From assembly GCA_965249615.1 (NCBI GenBank), contig CBDFMI010000006.1, forward strand, positions 806,001-870,000: a stretch of DNA of 64,000 nucleotides. The letters run 5' to 3'. Source of the DNA: G963555815 sp965249615 [NCBI: bacterium]. Its GTDB lineage: Bacteria; UBA8248; JACPRG01. Under the pieces are notes generated by a model. It was not told the origin of the DNA, searched no databases, and saw only the letters and a program-made list of their open reading frames with translations. Position numbers and translations under genes: made by a program. The stretch's first letter is position 1. Each line of letters begins with the position of its first letter. This document shows positions 18,119 through 25,989 of this stretch, piece after piece.

Positions 18119-19516
18119 ATGGAAACTCTCTTCGCAATCCCTCACGCAATCAATTCTTTCCTCTGGGGGCCGTGGTTCGGTGCTATCCCCGGGCCTGCGA
18201 TGGTCCTCCTCGTTGCGGCCGGCCTCTGGTTCACCCTCGGCACCCGCTTCATCCAGGGTCGCAAATTCGTCCACGCCGTCCGCCTCACGTTCCGGAGCGC
18301 CACCCGCAAGGATAAGGACGAGTACGGGCCTGGGGAGATCACCCCCTTTCAGGCCCTCATGACATCCCTCTCGGCCACGGTAGGCAACGGAAACATCGCC
18401 GGCGTGGCGACGGCCATCGCCCTGGGTGGCCCGGGCGCACCGTTGTGGATGTGGCTCACAGGCATCGTGGGGATGGCCACCAAGTACGCCGAGGCCTTCC
18501 TGGGGGTGAAATACCGCCAGCGGTTGCCGGACGGTACCCTGGCGGGGGGGCCCATGTACTTCCTGGAGCACGGTTTAAAGATGAAATGGCTGGCCGTGGT
18601 GTTCGCCGTGTTCGGCGTGGTGGTGGCCCTGGTCAGCGCCAACATGGTCCAGGCCAACTCGGTGGCCTTGGTCTTCAAGACTCAGCTTGGCGTTCCCCTA
18701 ATCGTCACCGGTCTTGGGCTGGCGTTCCTCACGTATATGGTGATTATCGGGGGCGTCAAGCGGATCGCACACGTGGCTGAGTTCCTGGTTCCCATCATGT
18801 GCGTCATCTATCTGGTCGGGGGGGTGTCGATCATCCTGATCCGCATCGTAGACGTGCCGACCGCCTTTAAGCTGATCTTCGATAGCGCCTTCTCGGGCCA
18901 TGCGGCGGTGGGTGGCTTCGCCGGCGCCGGCATAGCACAGGTCATGCGCTTCGGCGTGGCCCGCGGGATTTTCTCCAACGAGGCGGGCCTGGGGACCGCC
19001 TCCATCGCCCACGGAGCGGCCAAGACCCGCGACCCGGCGCGGCAGGGCACCATCGCCATGCTGGGGGTCTTCATCGATACCCTCGTGGTGAACACCGTTA
19101 CCACGCTGGCCATCATCCTCACGGGCGTGTGGACGACCGGTCTCACAAGCACCGCCCTGACGGCAGAGGGTTTTAGCACCGTTTTGGGCCCCATGGGCGG
19201 CTGGATTGTGGCCTTTGGTTCCGTCACCTTCGGCTACAGCACACTCCTCGCCTGGTCCTATTACGGTCTGATGTGCACCGACTACGTCTTCGGCATTCGT
19301 GCCTCCCTTCCCTTCCGGTGGGCGTGGTGCGTGATGATCGTCATTGGCGCCCTCTTCTCGGCCAACTTGGCGGGGATCCAGTTCATCTGGGCCATGGCGG
19401 ACACCGCCAACGGGGCCATGGTGATCCCGAGCCTGGTGGGTCTGCTGGGCCTGAGCATCCTTGTTTTCCGGGAGACGCGAGCGTACTACCCGCCCAAGGG
19501 CTCGAAGAAACCATAA
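18119..19516 (+). CDS. Alanine/glycine:cation symporter (AGCS family)
   Basis: Sodium- or proton-coupled uptake of alanine or glycine across the inner membrane. It is 465 residues with about ten or eleven hydrophobic helices. Family blocks are visible: GNGNIAGVATAIALGGPGA, TKYAEAFLGVKYR and the signature FSNEAGLGTASIAH. Length and motifs are normal for the family. It is followed after 160 bases by a glycoside-hydrolase scrap and sugar-oxidation genes, with no functional link evident. Confidence 0.94.
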   Translation: METLFAIPHAINSFLWGPWFGAIPGPAMVLLVAAGLWFTLGTRFIQGRKFVHAVRLTFRSATRKDKDEYGPGEITPFQALMTSLSATVGNGNIAGVATAIALGGPGAPLWMWLTGIVGMATKYAEAFLGVKYRQRLPDGTLAGGPMYFLEHGLKMKWLAVVFAVFGVVVALVSANMVQANSVALVFKTQLGVPLIVTGLGLAFLTYMVIIGGVKRIAHVAEFLVPIMCVIYLVGGVSIILIRIVDVPTAFKLIFDSAFSGHAAVGGFAGAGIAQVMRFGVARGIFSNEAGLGTASIAHGAAKTRDPARQGTIAMLGVFIDTLVVNTVTTLAIILTGVWTTGLTSTALTAEGFSTVLGPMGGWIVAFGSVTFGYSTLLAWSYYGLMCTDYVFGIRASLPFRWAWCVMIVIGALFSANLAGIQFIWAMADTANGAMVIPSLVGLLGLSILVFRETRAYYPPKGSKKP

Positions 19517-19678
19517 CCGGGGGTTCGGTCAACAGGGCGCAGGAGGGATGACGACATGGCCATGGGCGATGTCTGGGCTCCCGTCATGCGCCCGACGCCA
19601 CCCGGGGCGGTGGCGGTCTCCGGCACAGACAGCATGGCCAGCTTCGTTCTTTCGCCATATTCAAGAGGAGCAAACAAC

Positions 19679-19840
19679 ATGGCCCGGTCCTACGGGGAAA
19701 CGGGGAGCCGGTGCACCTTTCGGAATTCGAAGGCGGCGGAGGGCGGCTACATCCAGTTCGCCACGCCGCTGATGTGGTCACATGTGGAGTATGCGCGGGC
19801 CCTGCTGTTTAGAGCCAAAGATTGGTGGAAGATCAAATAG
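19679..19840 (+). pseudogene. C-terminal scrap of a GH15 glucoamylase/glucodextranase
   Basis: A 53-codon open frame beginning ATG 19679 behind a very good ribosome site (AAGAGGAG, 19663-19670). Its second half, FATPLMWSHVEY then ARALLF, matches the conserved C-terminal end of family 15 glycoside hydrolases. The whole catalytic (alpha/alpha)6 barrel is missing. It is most likely a remnant of a deleted gene; because it kept a ribosome site it may still make a short peptide. It precedes a glucose-dehydrogenase-like gene, which fits a former starch/glucose cluster. The frame is also open upstream to 19556, without support. Confidence 0.5.
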
Positions 19841-19874
19841 CCGTTCGACTTTAATTTTTTAAGGAGAACAGCCG

Positions 19875-20735
19875 ATGAGCGCTTCGCCGAGGGGAGAGCG
19901 ACTGCCGGAGGCCGTGATGCCCACGTGTCCCATCCGGCAGGCCTTGAAAGGCCAAAAGGCCCTGGTGACGGGCGCCAACTCGGGGATCGGCAAGGGGGTG
20001 GCCATCGCCCTGGGAGAGGCCGGGGCGGATGTGGTTGTTAACTATGTCTCCGGCGAGGAGGCGGCAGAGGAAGTGGTCGAGAAGATCCGCAGTTCCGGCG
20101 GCCAGGCCTATGCCCATCAAGCCGATGTCTCCCAGGAAGACCAAATTGGGGCCATGTTTAAACAGATGATTCAGGAGTTCGGCACGATCGATATTCTCAT
20201 CAACAACGCGGGGCTCCAAAAGGACGCCCCTTTCGAAGAGATGACCCTTCAGCAATGGAACCTGGTGTTGGGTGTGAACCTGACCGGTCAATTTCTCTGT
20301 GCCCGTGAAGCGGTTCGCGAGTTCAAAAGGCGAGGCGTGGCCAAAGAGGTTTCTTGCTCTGCCGGTAAGATCATTTGCATGAGTCCAGTTCACGAGGTCA
20401 TTCCCTGGGTCGGCCACGTGAACTACGCCGCTTCCAAGGGTGGGGTGATGCTCATGATGAAGAGTATCGCCCAGGAGACTGCGCCCTATCGGATCCGGGT
20501 CAACAGCATTGGGCCGGGGGCGATTCGCACCCCGATCAATACCGGCGCGTGGAGCACACCCGAGGCCTATAACACGCTCATGGCTTTGGTGCCATACAAG
20601 CGTATCGGAGAACCCGAGGACATCGGCAGGGCAACCGTCTGGCTGGCCTCTGACGACGCCGACTATGTGAACGGAATTACGCTGTTCGTGGATGGTGGGA
20701 TGACCCTCTACCCGGGTTTCGCAACCGGGGGCTAA
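19875..20735 (+). CDS. SDR oxidoreductase, glucose 1-dehydrogenase type
   Basis: Classical short-chain dehydrogenase of 286 residues. It has the NAD(P) motif TGANSGIGKG, NNAG at strand 4, catalytic serine in MSPVHEVIPW and the YxxxK pair in NYAASKGG. The SxVHExIPW block is characteristic of Bacillus-type glucose 1-dehydrogenase, which oxidises beta-D-glucose to gluconolactone. The N-terminal ~25 residues before the Rossmann fold are an extra. AAGGAG lies before the ATG. The NAD(P)HX epimerase gene begins 11 bases after its stop. Confidence 0.88.
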   Translation: MSASPRGERLPEAVMPTCPIRQALKGQKALVTGANSGIGKGVAIALGEAGADVVVNYVSGEEAAEEVVEKIRSSGGQAYAHQADVSQEDQIGAMFKQMIQEFGTIDILINNAGLQKDAPFEEMTLQQWNLVLGVNLTGQFLCAREAVREFKRRGVAKEVSCSAGKIICMSPVHEVIPWVGHVNYAASKGGVMLMMKSIAQETAPYRIRVNSIGPGAIRTPINTGAWSTPEAYNTLMALVPYKRIGEPEDIGRATVWLASDDADYVNGITLFVDGGMTLYPGFATGG

Positions 20736-20746
20736 AAATTGCTGAA

Positions 20747-21496
20747 ATGAGTCATGATCCCGCGGACTCCGGACGCCGCTTCTTCACGGACACAGGAATT
20801 GAAGTCCCTGCGGTCACGACGGCGCAGATGCGTGAAGTGGACCGCATCGCGATGGAAGAGACCGGCCCCAATCTGTTCCAGATGATGGAGAATGCCGGGC
20901 GCAACCTGGCCCAGCTGGCGATGGAGGTCCTTGGCCAGGCTTGGGATCAGGCGAAGGTCGTCGTGCTGGCGGGTAGCGGCGGCAATGGCGGGGGTGGAAT
21001 CTGTGCTGCCCGTCATCTGGCCAATCGCAGTGTGGACGTGACACTTTGCCTGGCCGCACCCGACGGCCTTGGGGAAGCTCCCGCCTTTCAACGGAAGATA
21101 TACACGTCGACTGCGGGTCATGAAGTAGAACCGAAAGATCTGGCAAGTGAAGGGGTGAATTTAATTCTGGATGCGTTGATTGGTTACAGCCTGCGCTCGG
21201 CTCCTCGCGGGTCGGCCGCTCAATTGATCCAGTGGGCCAATCGAGCGAACGCTCCTATATTGTCGCTGGACGTTCCCTCAGGTGCAGATTCGACGACCGG
21301 CGAGACTCCGGGGGAGTTTGCCAGGGCCCGCTGGACGATGACGCTCGCCCTGCCCAAAACGGGGCTTCTGCCCGAAAAAACAGGCGATCTCATTCTCGCT
21401 GATATTGGGATCCCAGAGGCGACCTATCGCCGATTGGAGATCGCTTACACCCCTGCGTTCGGCAATCGCTTCAGGGTTCCGCTGACCTCGCGTTGA
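20747..21496 (+). CDS. NAD(P)H-hydrate epimerase (YjeF N-domain)
   Basis: Repairs damaged hydrated NAD(P)H by interconverting its R and S forms so the dehydratase can act. It is 249 residues: YjeF N-terminal domain only, with QMREVDRIAME at the start, the glycine-rich phosphate loop LAGSGGNGGGG and LDVPSGAD later. The C-terminal dehydratase (NnrD) domain found in E. coli YjeF is absent. Close coupling with an NAD(P)-dependent SDR suggests cofactor repair for that enzyme; this is inference. Confidence 0.9.
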   Translation: MSHDPADSGRRFFTDTGIEVPAVTTAQMREVDRIAMEETGPNLFQMMENAGRNLAQLAMEVLGQAWDQAKVVVLAGSGGNGGGGICAARHLANRSVDVTLCLAAPDGLGEAPAFQRKIYTSTAGHEVEPKDLASEGVNLILDALIGYSLRSAPRGSAAQLIQWANRANAPILSLDVPSGADSTTGETPGEFARARWTMTLALPKTGLLPEKTGDLILADIGIPEATYRRLEIAYTPAFGNRFRVPLTSR

Positions 21497-21515
21497 GACC
21501 GGCCAAGCCGGTTTC
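21495..21515. terminator. Hairpin between converging genes
   Basis: Bases 21495-21503 pair with 21507-21515 (nine pairs, one G-U) around a CAA loop, overlapping the YjeF stop codon. It sits between converging genes, so a terminator role is likely, but no T-run follows. Confidence 0.5.
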
Positions 21516-21555
21516 AGTGGGAACCCGCCGCTTTTCTCAAGGCCCAGGCGGCCTC

Positions 21556-23079
21556 TTATCGGTTCCAGGCGACCCACTTATGTAAAAGAGTTTTGACGAA
21601 GGGCGTTAGGCGTGTTCGAAAGTAGGCATCGCTCGCCCTTTTGACGATCTCCGCCTGGGTGGGGTAGGGGTGGATCGTTTTCCCAATCTTTCCGAGCCCG
21701 AGCCCAGACGTCATGGCCAAGGTGATCTCCGAGATGATCTCCCCCGCGTGTCTTGCGACCAGCGTGGCGCCGAGAATCTTGTCCGTCCCTTTCTTGACGA
21801 GAACTTTTAGAAAGCCCTCGTCTTCGCCGTCCAAAATGGCCCGGTCGAGCTCGGACAACTCCAGTTTGAAGGTCGTGACGGGGATTCCTTTGGTTTCCGC
21901 TTCTTTTTCGGAAAGACCGACACGGGCGATTTCTGGGTCCGTATAGGTGCACCATGGAATCGTCAGCGTGTTCGATTTCGACCATCCCGGAAACAGCGTG
22001 TTCCGGACGACGATTCGCGCCAAGGCGTCGGCCGTGTGCGTAAATTTGTACGGGAAGCAGATGTCTCCAGCCGCATAGATCCGGGGATTGGAGGTCTGGA
22101 GGTAGTCATTGACCCGGACGCCTTTGCGCTCGTCGTACTCGACGCCCACCGTTTCCAGGTTAAGGCCATGGACGTTGGGCGCGCGTCCGGCCCCCACAAG
22201 AATTTCGCTCACCCGGAGCTCGGTCGGGTCTCCCCCGCACTCCAGCTTGATGACCTTTTCTTCGCCTTCTTTTCGGACCTCCTGGATCTTGCTCCCGCAG
22301 AGGATGTTCACCCCGTCCCGGACAAAAGCCTTTTGGACTCGCTCTGCGGCGTCCCGGTCCTCCCGGATCAAAATCTGGCCCGCCATTTCCAGAAGAAAAA
22401 CCTCGGACCCGAACCGTCTGAAAGCCTGCGAGAGCTCACAGCCGATGGGTCCAGCGCCGATGACAGCGAGGCGCCGGGGGAGCTCTGTGAGCCAAAAGAC
22501 GGTTTCGTTGGTGAGATAGCCCGCCTCCTCCATGCCGGGAATCGGAGGTGCGACGGCCCGGGCGCCTGTGGCGATGACGGCCTTTCGAAAACGAAGTCGC
22601 TTGCCCGCCACCTCTACCGTGTCATGACTGGTGAACCGCCCTTCGCCGAGAAAGATATCTACCCCAAGCTCCTGCTGGTAACGGGCCGCCGAGTCGTTGG
22701 GGCTGATCCGGGCCCGCAACCTTCGCATCCGCTCCATGACGGCGGGGAAATCAACGCTCGCACCGGGGGGAACACGCACGCCAAAGTCTCCTGCGTCCCT
22801 CACGTCGGCATATGCGCGGGCGGAACGGAGGAGACCCTTGGAGGGGACACATCCCACGATGAGACAATCTCCCCCCATCATATTTTTTTCGATAAGCGCC
22901 ACCTTGGCGCCCAGACCCGCAGCCCCCGTCGCCGTGACGAGGCCCGCCGTCCCGGCCCCGATGACCACCAGGTTGTACCGGGGAGCCGGCTCGGGGTTCA
23001 CCCAGTCTGGAGGATGAGTGTTGGAGAGCAGGGTTTGGTTGTGTACGTCGTCGGGCAGAATGAGGACTTCTTCTGTCAT
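21556..23079 (-). CDS. Mercuric-reductase-like FAD/NAD(P) disulfide oxidoreductase
   Basis: Class I pyridine-nucleotide disulfide oxidoreductase of 507 residues. The FAD motif is VVIGAGTAGLVTATG, the redox disulfide GGDCLIVGCVPSK, the NAD(P) motif VIGAGPIGCELSQAF, and the C-terminal dimer domain carries HPYPTQAEIVK. The HPYPT motif in place of the HxHPT of lipoamide dehydrogenase, and no C-terminal cysteine pair, place it among MerA-like enzymes that are not proven mercury reductases. The start is ATG 23079 with AAGGAG six bases before; a longer frame to 23154 lacks a site. Confidence 0.9.
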   Translation of the reverse strand: MTEEVLILPDDVHNQTLLSNTHPPDWVNPEPAPRYNLVVIGAGTAGLVTATGAAGLGAKVALIEKNMMGGDCLIVGCVPSKGLLRSARAYADVRDAGDFGVRVPPGASVDFPAVMERMRRLRARISPNDSAARYQQELGVDIFLGEGRFTSHDTVEVAGKRLRFRKAVIATGARAVAPPIPGMEEAGYLTNETVFWLTELPRRLAVIGAGPIGCELSQAFRRFGSEVFLLEMAGQILIREDRDAAERVQKAFVRDGVNILCGSKIQEVRKEGEEKVIKLECGGDPTELRVSEILVGAGRAPNVHGLNLETVGVEYDERKGVRVNDYLQTSNPRIYAAGDICFPYKFTHTADALARIVVRNTLFPGWSKSNTLTIPWCTYTDPEIARVGLSEKEAETKGIPVTTFKLELSELDRAILDGEDEGFLKVLVKKGTDKILGATLVARHAGEIISEITLAMTSGLGLGKIGKTIHPYPTQAEIVKRASDAYFRTRLTPFVKTLLHKWVAWNR

Positions 23080-23150
23080 GGCGCGCTCCTTAATAGCAAA
23101 AGTGCTTGGAGAAGATGCCTCTGTGCACCAGACTCGCGTGGAAGTTTCCC

Positions 23151-23630
23151 TCAAGTATCGCCTGTGCGAATCACATGGTCTTCGAATTTCTGGACGAACT
23201 CGTCCGGTGTCCCGCGCCCCTGCGGGGTGTTGTAATGCTGCTTCCAGTACTCGGCGAGTCCGCGGATGTCGTCGTGCGCGGGCAGTCTTTGCGGCACCCG
23301 CAGGTAATGAACACGACGCATGGCAGTGGCATAGGCCAGATTCCAGACGAGCTGGCCGATGCGGTCCTGTCCTGGCACCAGGAAGGTGGAGACGCGGTCT
23401 CTGAGCTCCCGCCGGAACGCGAGAAAATTTTCCCAGATGTCGTCGTGGGTGGCAGGCTCCACCTGATAAATTCCGCGAGCTGGACCCTCGTTCAACTGGC
23501 GAAGATAGTGCAGAGTGCTCTCCTGGAGCCCCGTGCCAAGGACGAGGTTTTCGGCCGCGCGATTGTGCGCACCGATCCCCTCCAAGGTGGGCCTGACGAT
23601 GTTCGTCTGAAACTGAGTGATGTTGAGCAT
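23151..23630 (-). CDS. Phage-type conserved protein (possible muramidase-like fold), outside attL
   Basis: A 159-residue protein with GGAGGG before ATG 23630. It reads TLEGIGAHNRAAENLVLGT, LQESTLHYLRQL, ARGIYQVEPATHDDIWEN and YATAMRRVHYLRVP, a pattern I associate with hypothetical proteins of T7-like marine podoviruses. The E-S pair followed by a G-x-YQ-x-E segment recalls lytic transglycosylases, but this is only resemblance. It lies just left of attL, outside the delimited prophage, and may be left from an earlier insertion at the same tRNA site. Confidence 0.6.
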   Translation of the reverse strand: MLNITQFQTNIVRPTLEGIGAHNRAAENLVLGTGLQESTLHYLRQLNEGPARGIYQVEPATHDDIWENFLAFRRELRDRVSTFLVPGQDRIGQLVWNLAYATAMRRVHYLRVPQRLPAHDDIRGLAEYWKQHYNTPQGRGTPDEFVQKFEDHVIRTGDT

Positions 23631-23707
23631 GTTTCCCTCCTAATCGCGGAGGATTCTGCAGAAAAAATTGTCCAAAAGGCCCAGTCCCCCGGAACCCCTT
23701 GAAAATA

Positions 23708-23767
23708 TGGTGCCGGGGGCGGGAGTCGAACCCGCACGGGGGTTGCCCCCCGGGGGATTTTGAGTCC
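23708..23767. repeat. attL: duplicated 3' part of tRNA-Leu
   Basis: Identical over 60 bases to 61564-61623. It contains the CCA end, acceptor 3' strand, T arm, variable arm and anticodon stem 3' side, but lacks the 5' half, so it cannot make a tRNA. Left of it the match stops at 23707; right of it the match stops at 23768. Confidence 0.93.
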
Positions 23768-23931
23768 GCCGGACCCCAATTCTACGAAAACCCAACCTCC
23801 TTGTAAAACAAAGCTTCTAAAAGAAATTCAACCGCTTGCCCGGCTTGCCGGATTCCGTTGGCGTTCGCCAAAGGCCGCTGAATACCGCCCCGTTCATCAC
23901 ATTTTCATCACAGTCGAAGGAGGACCTGGAC

Positions 23932-24087
23932 GTGGAGACAACGACCAAGTGTGCCCATTGTGGGAAGCCAGTCGAGGTCCCGGAGTCTGGAACCCCGATC
24001 CATGAAAGCTGTATGCGGGAGAGGCTCCAAGGCTACGAGTCTCCCAAGCCCACCCCATCCGAAGACGATGGGAAGGAGGAACGATGA
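23932..24087 (+). CDS. Small zinc-ribbon-like phage protein
   Basis: A 51-residue product starting at GTG 23932, eight bases after AAGGAGG. Its N-terminus has a CxxC pair (KCAHCGKPV) and one more cysteine (ESC), suggesting a metal-binding knuckle; the tail is acidic. The longer open frame upstream lacks a start site. It heads a run of five rightward genes, each overlapping the next by four bases. Function unknown. Confidence 0.6.
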   Translation: METTTKCAHCGKPVEVPESGTPIHESCMRERLQGYESPKPTPSEDDGKEER

Positions 24088-24275
24088 AAAAAGAGGATAC
24101 GACCTATGGGCCCGCGCTCGAGCAAGCGATCAAGAACGCGGAGGACGACGTGGCCGACCTTGACACGCAGATCAAAGAACTGATGGCCAAGAGGGTCAAA
24201 ATTAAGCGCGGCTTGAGATCCATGCGACACACCCTGTCCCTCGCGGAGCCGGAGCCCAGGAAGGAGGACGAATGA
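24084..24275 (+). CDS. Small coiled-coil phage protein
   Basis: A 63-residue, highly charged helix-rich product (ALEQAIKNAEDDVADL, IKELMAKRVKIKRG) likely to form a coiled coil. The ATG overlaps the previous stop (ATGA) and has GGAGG just upstream. No family is recognised. Neighbours suggest an accessory left-arm operon expressed as one translationally coupled unit. Confidence 0.6.
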   Translation: MKKEDTTYGPALEQAIKNAEDDVADLDTQIKELMAKRVKIKRGLRSMRHTLSLAEPEPRKEDE

Positions 24276-24331
24276 ATTGGTGGCTGGCAGGAGGGGTGTT
24301 CGCAACCTACATGAAGCGGGAGACGCCATGA
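24272..24331 (+). CDS. 19-residue micropeptide in coupled chain
   Basis: Encodes MNWWLAGGVFATYMKRETP. AAGGAGG lies five bases before the ATG, and both ends overlap neighbours by exactly ATGA. The first half is hydrophobic with two tryptophans, the second charged. Arrangement, not homology, is the evidence that it is translated. Confidence 0.45.
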   Translation: MNWWLAGGVFATYMKRETP

Positions 24332-24393
24332 GAATTCCCAAGAAGGTCAAGATCGGTGGCCTTTTGAAATGGCTTAGGAGGGCCAAAGGATGA
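24328..24393 (+). CDS. 21-residue basic micropeptide in coupled chain
   Basis: A strongly basic peptide of 21 residues (begins MRIPKKVKIGG, ends WLRRAKG) whose ATG overlaps the previous stop and whose TGA overlaps the next ATG. It carries AGGAGG near its 3' end, which serves as ribosome site for the next gene. Function unknown; it may exist partly to couple translation. Confidence 0.45.
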   Translation: MRIPKKVKIGGLLKWLRRAKG

Positions 24394-24635
24394 AAGAGAT
24401 CAAGATGGATCGCGTTGAGATGTTGGGGCATTGGCTCAGGTCGTTCAGTTTGACGCGAAGGCAGGAGCGGGACGACGTGGCGATGGCTTGCGAGATCCAC
24501 CTTGCCCACGTCCAGGCGATCCAGGAACAGACGATTGAGATCCGGCGAAACGCCGGGGCCCTGATCGCGATTGACGGGGAGGTAAAGGCTCTACGCGAGG
24601 CCGTTGAAAGGGCCACAAGGCAACTAAGGACCTGA
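24390..24635 (+). CDS. Small helical phage protein, end of coupled chain
   Basis: An 81-residue charged, helix-rich protein (SLTRRQERDDVAMACEI, GEVKALREAVERATRQL). The start is ATG 24390 with AGGAGG inside the preceding micro-gene and a four-base overlap. No family recognised. A strong hairpin follows nine bases after its stop and probably ends the unit. Confidence 0.6.
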   Translation: MKEIKMDRVEMLGHWLRSFSLTRRQERDDVAMACEIHLAHVQAIQEQTIEIRRNAGALIAIDGEVKALREAVERATRQLRT

Positions 24636-24643
24636 GAGCGTCT

Positions 24644-24678
24644 TTGGGGAGATAGCCTATCTCTAACTTTCTCCCCAA
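24644..24678 (+). terminator. Hairpin after the small-gene chain
   Basis: TTGGGGAGA (24644-24652) pairs perfectly with TCTCCCCAA (24670-24678), with a small extra inverted repeat inside. It follows the last gene of the chain. There is no T-run, so termination or transcript protection are both possible. Confidence 0.5.
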
Positions 24679-24796
24679 TCGCACTGATTGTCGGACCGCC
24701 CCGGATGACGCGAATGTCCATCACGTCCACGCCCCGGGCCATCCCGAAGAGACCCAAACCCGACACCACAAGGGACCATGACGGAGAGGTTTAAAG

Positions 24797-24949
24797 ATGA
24801 AAGACCAGATGCGCCGCCATCGGTATAAGGCAATCAAGCTGGAACGCCGCGCCAGGGCAAAGATGTTGCGCTATCGCCCGCCCAGGCCCCCGTGGACCTG
24901 GAGGCTCTTGGACTCTCTCGCCATCCTCCTGGGGGTTGGCCGCCGTTAA
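24797..24949 (+). CDS. Small basic phage protein
   Basis: A 50-residue, very basic product (starts MKDQMRRHRYKAIKLERRAR) with a more hydrophobic tail ending LLGVGRR. GGAGAGG precedes the ATG by eight bases. The stop runs straight into two AAGACC repeats. It overlaps a possible leftward gene at 24834-25070; only one is likely real, and I favour this one slightly. Function unknown. Confidence 0.4.
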   Translation: MKDQMRRHRYKAIKLERRARAKMLRYRPPRPPWTWRLLDSLAILLGVGRR

Positions 24950-25070
24950 AGACCTTTAAGACCTTTCGCTTCAGGCGAAGCTCCTCTTTTTTTTGCTGAA
25001 TTAGCTTTCTTATATCGCGTTCCTGGTCCAGATATTTGTCCAGGATTGTGCGCACGGATTCTGCAACCAT
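24834..25070 (-). CDS. Possible small coiled-coil protein (competes with 24797-24949)
   Basis: From ATG 25070 the minus strand reads ESVRTILDKYLDQERDIRK and KKEELRLKRKVLKVFN, a convincing charged helix, with AAGGGG before the start. The last ~30 residues look like a chance frame because they lie over the antisense gene. It could be a short coiled-coil protein in a leftward pair with the HNH fragment. Confidence 0.35.
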   Translation of the reverse strand: MVAESVRTILDKYLDQERDIRKLIQQKKEELRLKRKVLKVFNGGQPPGGWRESPRASRSTGAWAGDSATSLPWRGVPA

Positions 25071-25205
25071 GGGTTTTCCCCTTGCGGCAGTGAGGCTTTT
25101 CGTATACATAAGAGAAAGCGGCGAAGGCCCCCCATTTTGGGGAGCGGGAAACCCCGCTCCCCTCAAAGGGGCTGTCTAATAACGGTCGCGGTGTTGGTAG
25201 CACCG

Positions 25206-25487
25206 CTACCTCCCTTCACCCGCCGCTGGCGCCTGAGACGGTTGGTCGGGGCGGGATGCTTCGACCAACCGTCCTGCTTTTAGCAGTGCCGCGAACTCTT
25301 CCTGAGACCGTGCGCCCTTCATGGAGTTGCAGGCAGCGCACAGCAGTTGCAGGTTGTCAATGTGATCGCTTCCGCCCTTCGATTGCGGGACAATGTGATC
25401 CACCGTCATGTTGCGAAATGGGAACATGATGTGGCAGCCCGCACACTTGGAAGGAGCCCCCAGAGGTTGGGGCAATCGAGGGCCCAC
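25206..25487 (-). CDS. HNH nuclease fragment, duplicate of the methyltransferase C-terminus
   Basis: A 93-residue frame containing a whole HNH zinc-finger nuclease motif: CAGC, TVDHIVPQSKGG, and CAACNSMKG with the second cysteine pair. Over 172 bp it is nearly identical to the 3' part of the methyltransferase-HNH gene at 50353-51735, in the same orientation. The ends diverge, so it is either a small free-standing HNH protein or a truncated copy. No ribosome site is obvious at 25487. Confidence 0.6.
   Translation of the reverse strand: MGPRLPQPLGAPSKCAGCHIMFPFRNMTVDHIVPQSKGGSDHIDNLQLLCAACNSMKGARSQEEFAALLKAGRLVEASRPDQPSQAPAAGEGR
25276..25447. repeat. HNH repeat, copy 1
   Basis: A 172-bp block matching 50372-50543 with two mismatches and no gaps, direct orientation, about 25 kb apart inside the same prophage. 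Recombination between the copies would delete most of the virion module. Confidence 0.9.
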
Positions 25488-25620
25488 AGGAGCCGCCCAG
25501 GTGGGGCCCTTCTTTCGTTTGGCAATTCATCCAGGCAAGGCGGAAGAAGGCGCGGGATGAGGTCCTGGGCAAGATGGGAATTGAGGGCCCCCTGGGCCCG
25601 TGGTCCCCACGTCGGCATTA

Positions 25621-25698
25621 AAGACCTTTAAGACCTTATAAAGACCTTAAGACCTTAAAGACCTTATAAGGTCCTAAAGACCCTAAGACCTAAAGACG
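25621..25698. repeat. AAGACC iteron-like array
   Basis: AAGACC begins at 25621, 25630, 25641, 25649, 25658, 25677 and 25685, with variants at 25668 and 25693: nine units at 8-11 base spacing. Two more units lie at 24949 and 24958, one in reverse near 50341-50348, and one at 59612. Such arrays usually bind replication or packaging proteins. Confidence 0.65.
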
Positions 25699-25970
25699 TT
25701 AAAGGGTCTATACCCTCCGTCCGTCCCACGTTCTGACCCTCTTACTCGACCTCCTGAGCCCTTGCCCGGATTCCCACCTTCTCAGCCCCATACCTTCAGC
25801 CCCACCTAAAGGCCCAAGGTCTCAAGAGATTCAGGACCGAAGGAATGAAGGAAACTCAAAAGGCGCGAATGTTGAAAAAACGTTATGGGCTGGACGGACG
25901 GCCGAGGCCCGCGCCGTCTTGCCACCCCCTCCCCCTGGTGGGGATGCAGAGCCCCGACCCCCCCCCTCCG

Positions 25971-25989
25971 TTCACAGTTCGTTCACAGT
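25971..25989. repeat. Copy of integrase-end repeat
   Basis: TTCACAGTTCGTTCACAGT is identical to 61490-61508 beside attR. It may be an integrase arm-type site, though it is 2.2 kb from attL. Confidence 0.45.

Noticed and set aside
21556-23154. Assigning the flavoprotein as mercuric reductase merA
   Set aside because: There is no C-terminal cysteine pair, no heavy-metal-binding domain, and no mer genes nearby.
23708-23767. A second tRNA-Leu gene at attL
   Set aside because: Only the 3' part is present; the 5' acceptor, D arm and anticodon stem 5' side are missing.
23836-23931. N-terminal extension of the small zinc protein
   Set aside because: No ribosome site is present, while GTG 23932 has AAGGAGG at ideal distance and begins the cysteine-bearing domain.
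25613-25700. CRISPR array
   Set aside because: Units are about 6-9 bases with no unique spacers of constant length; this is an iteron-like array.
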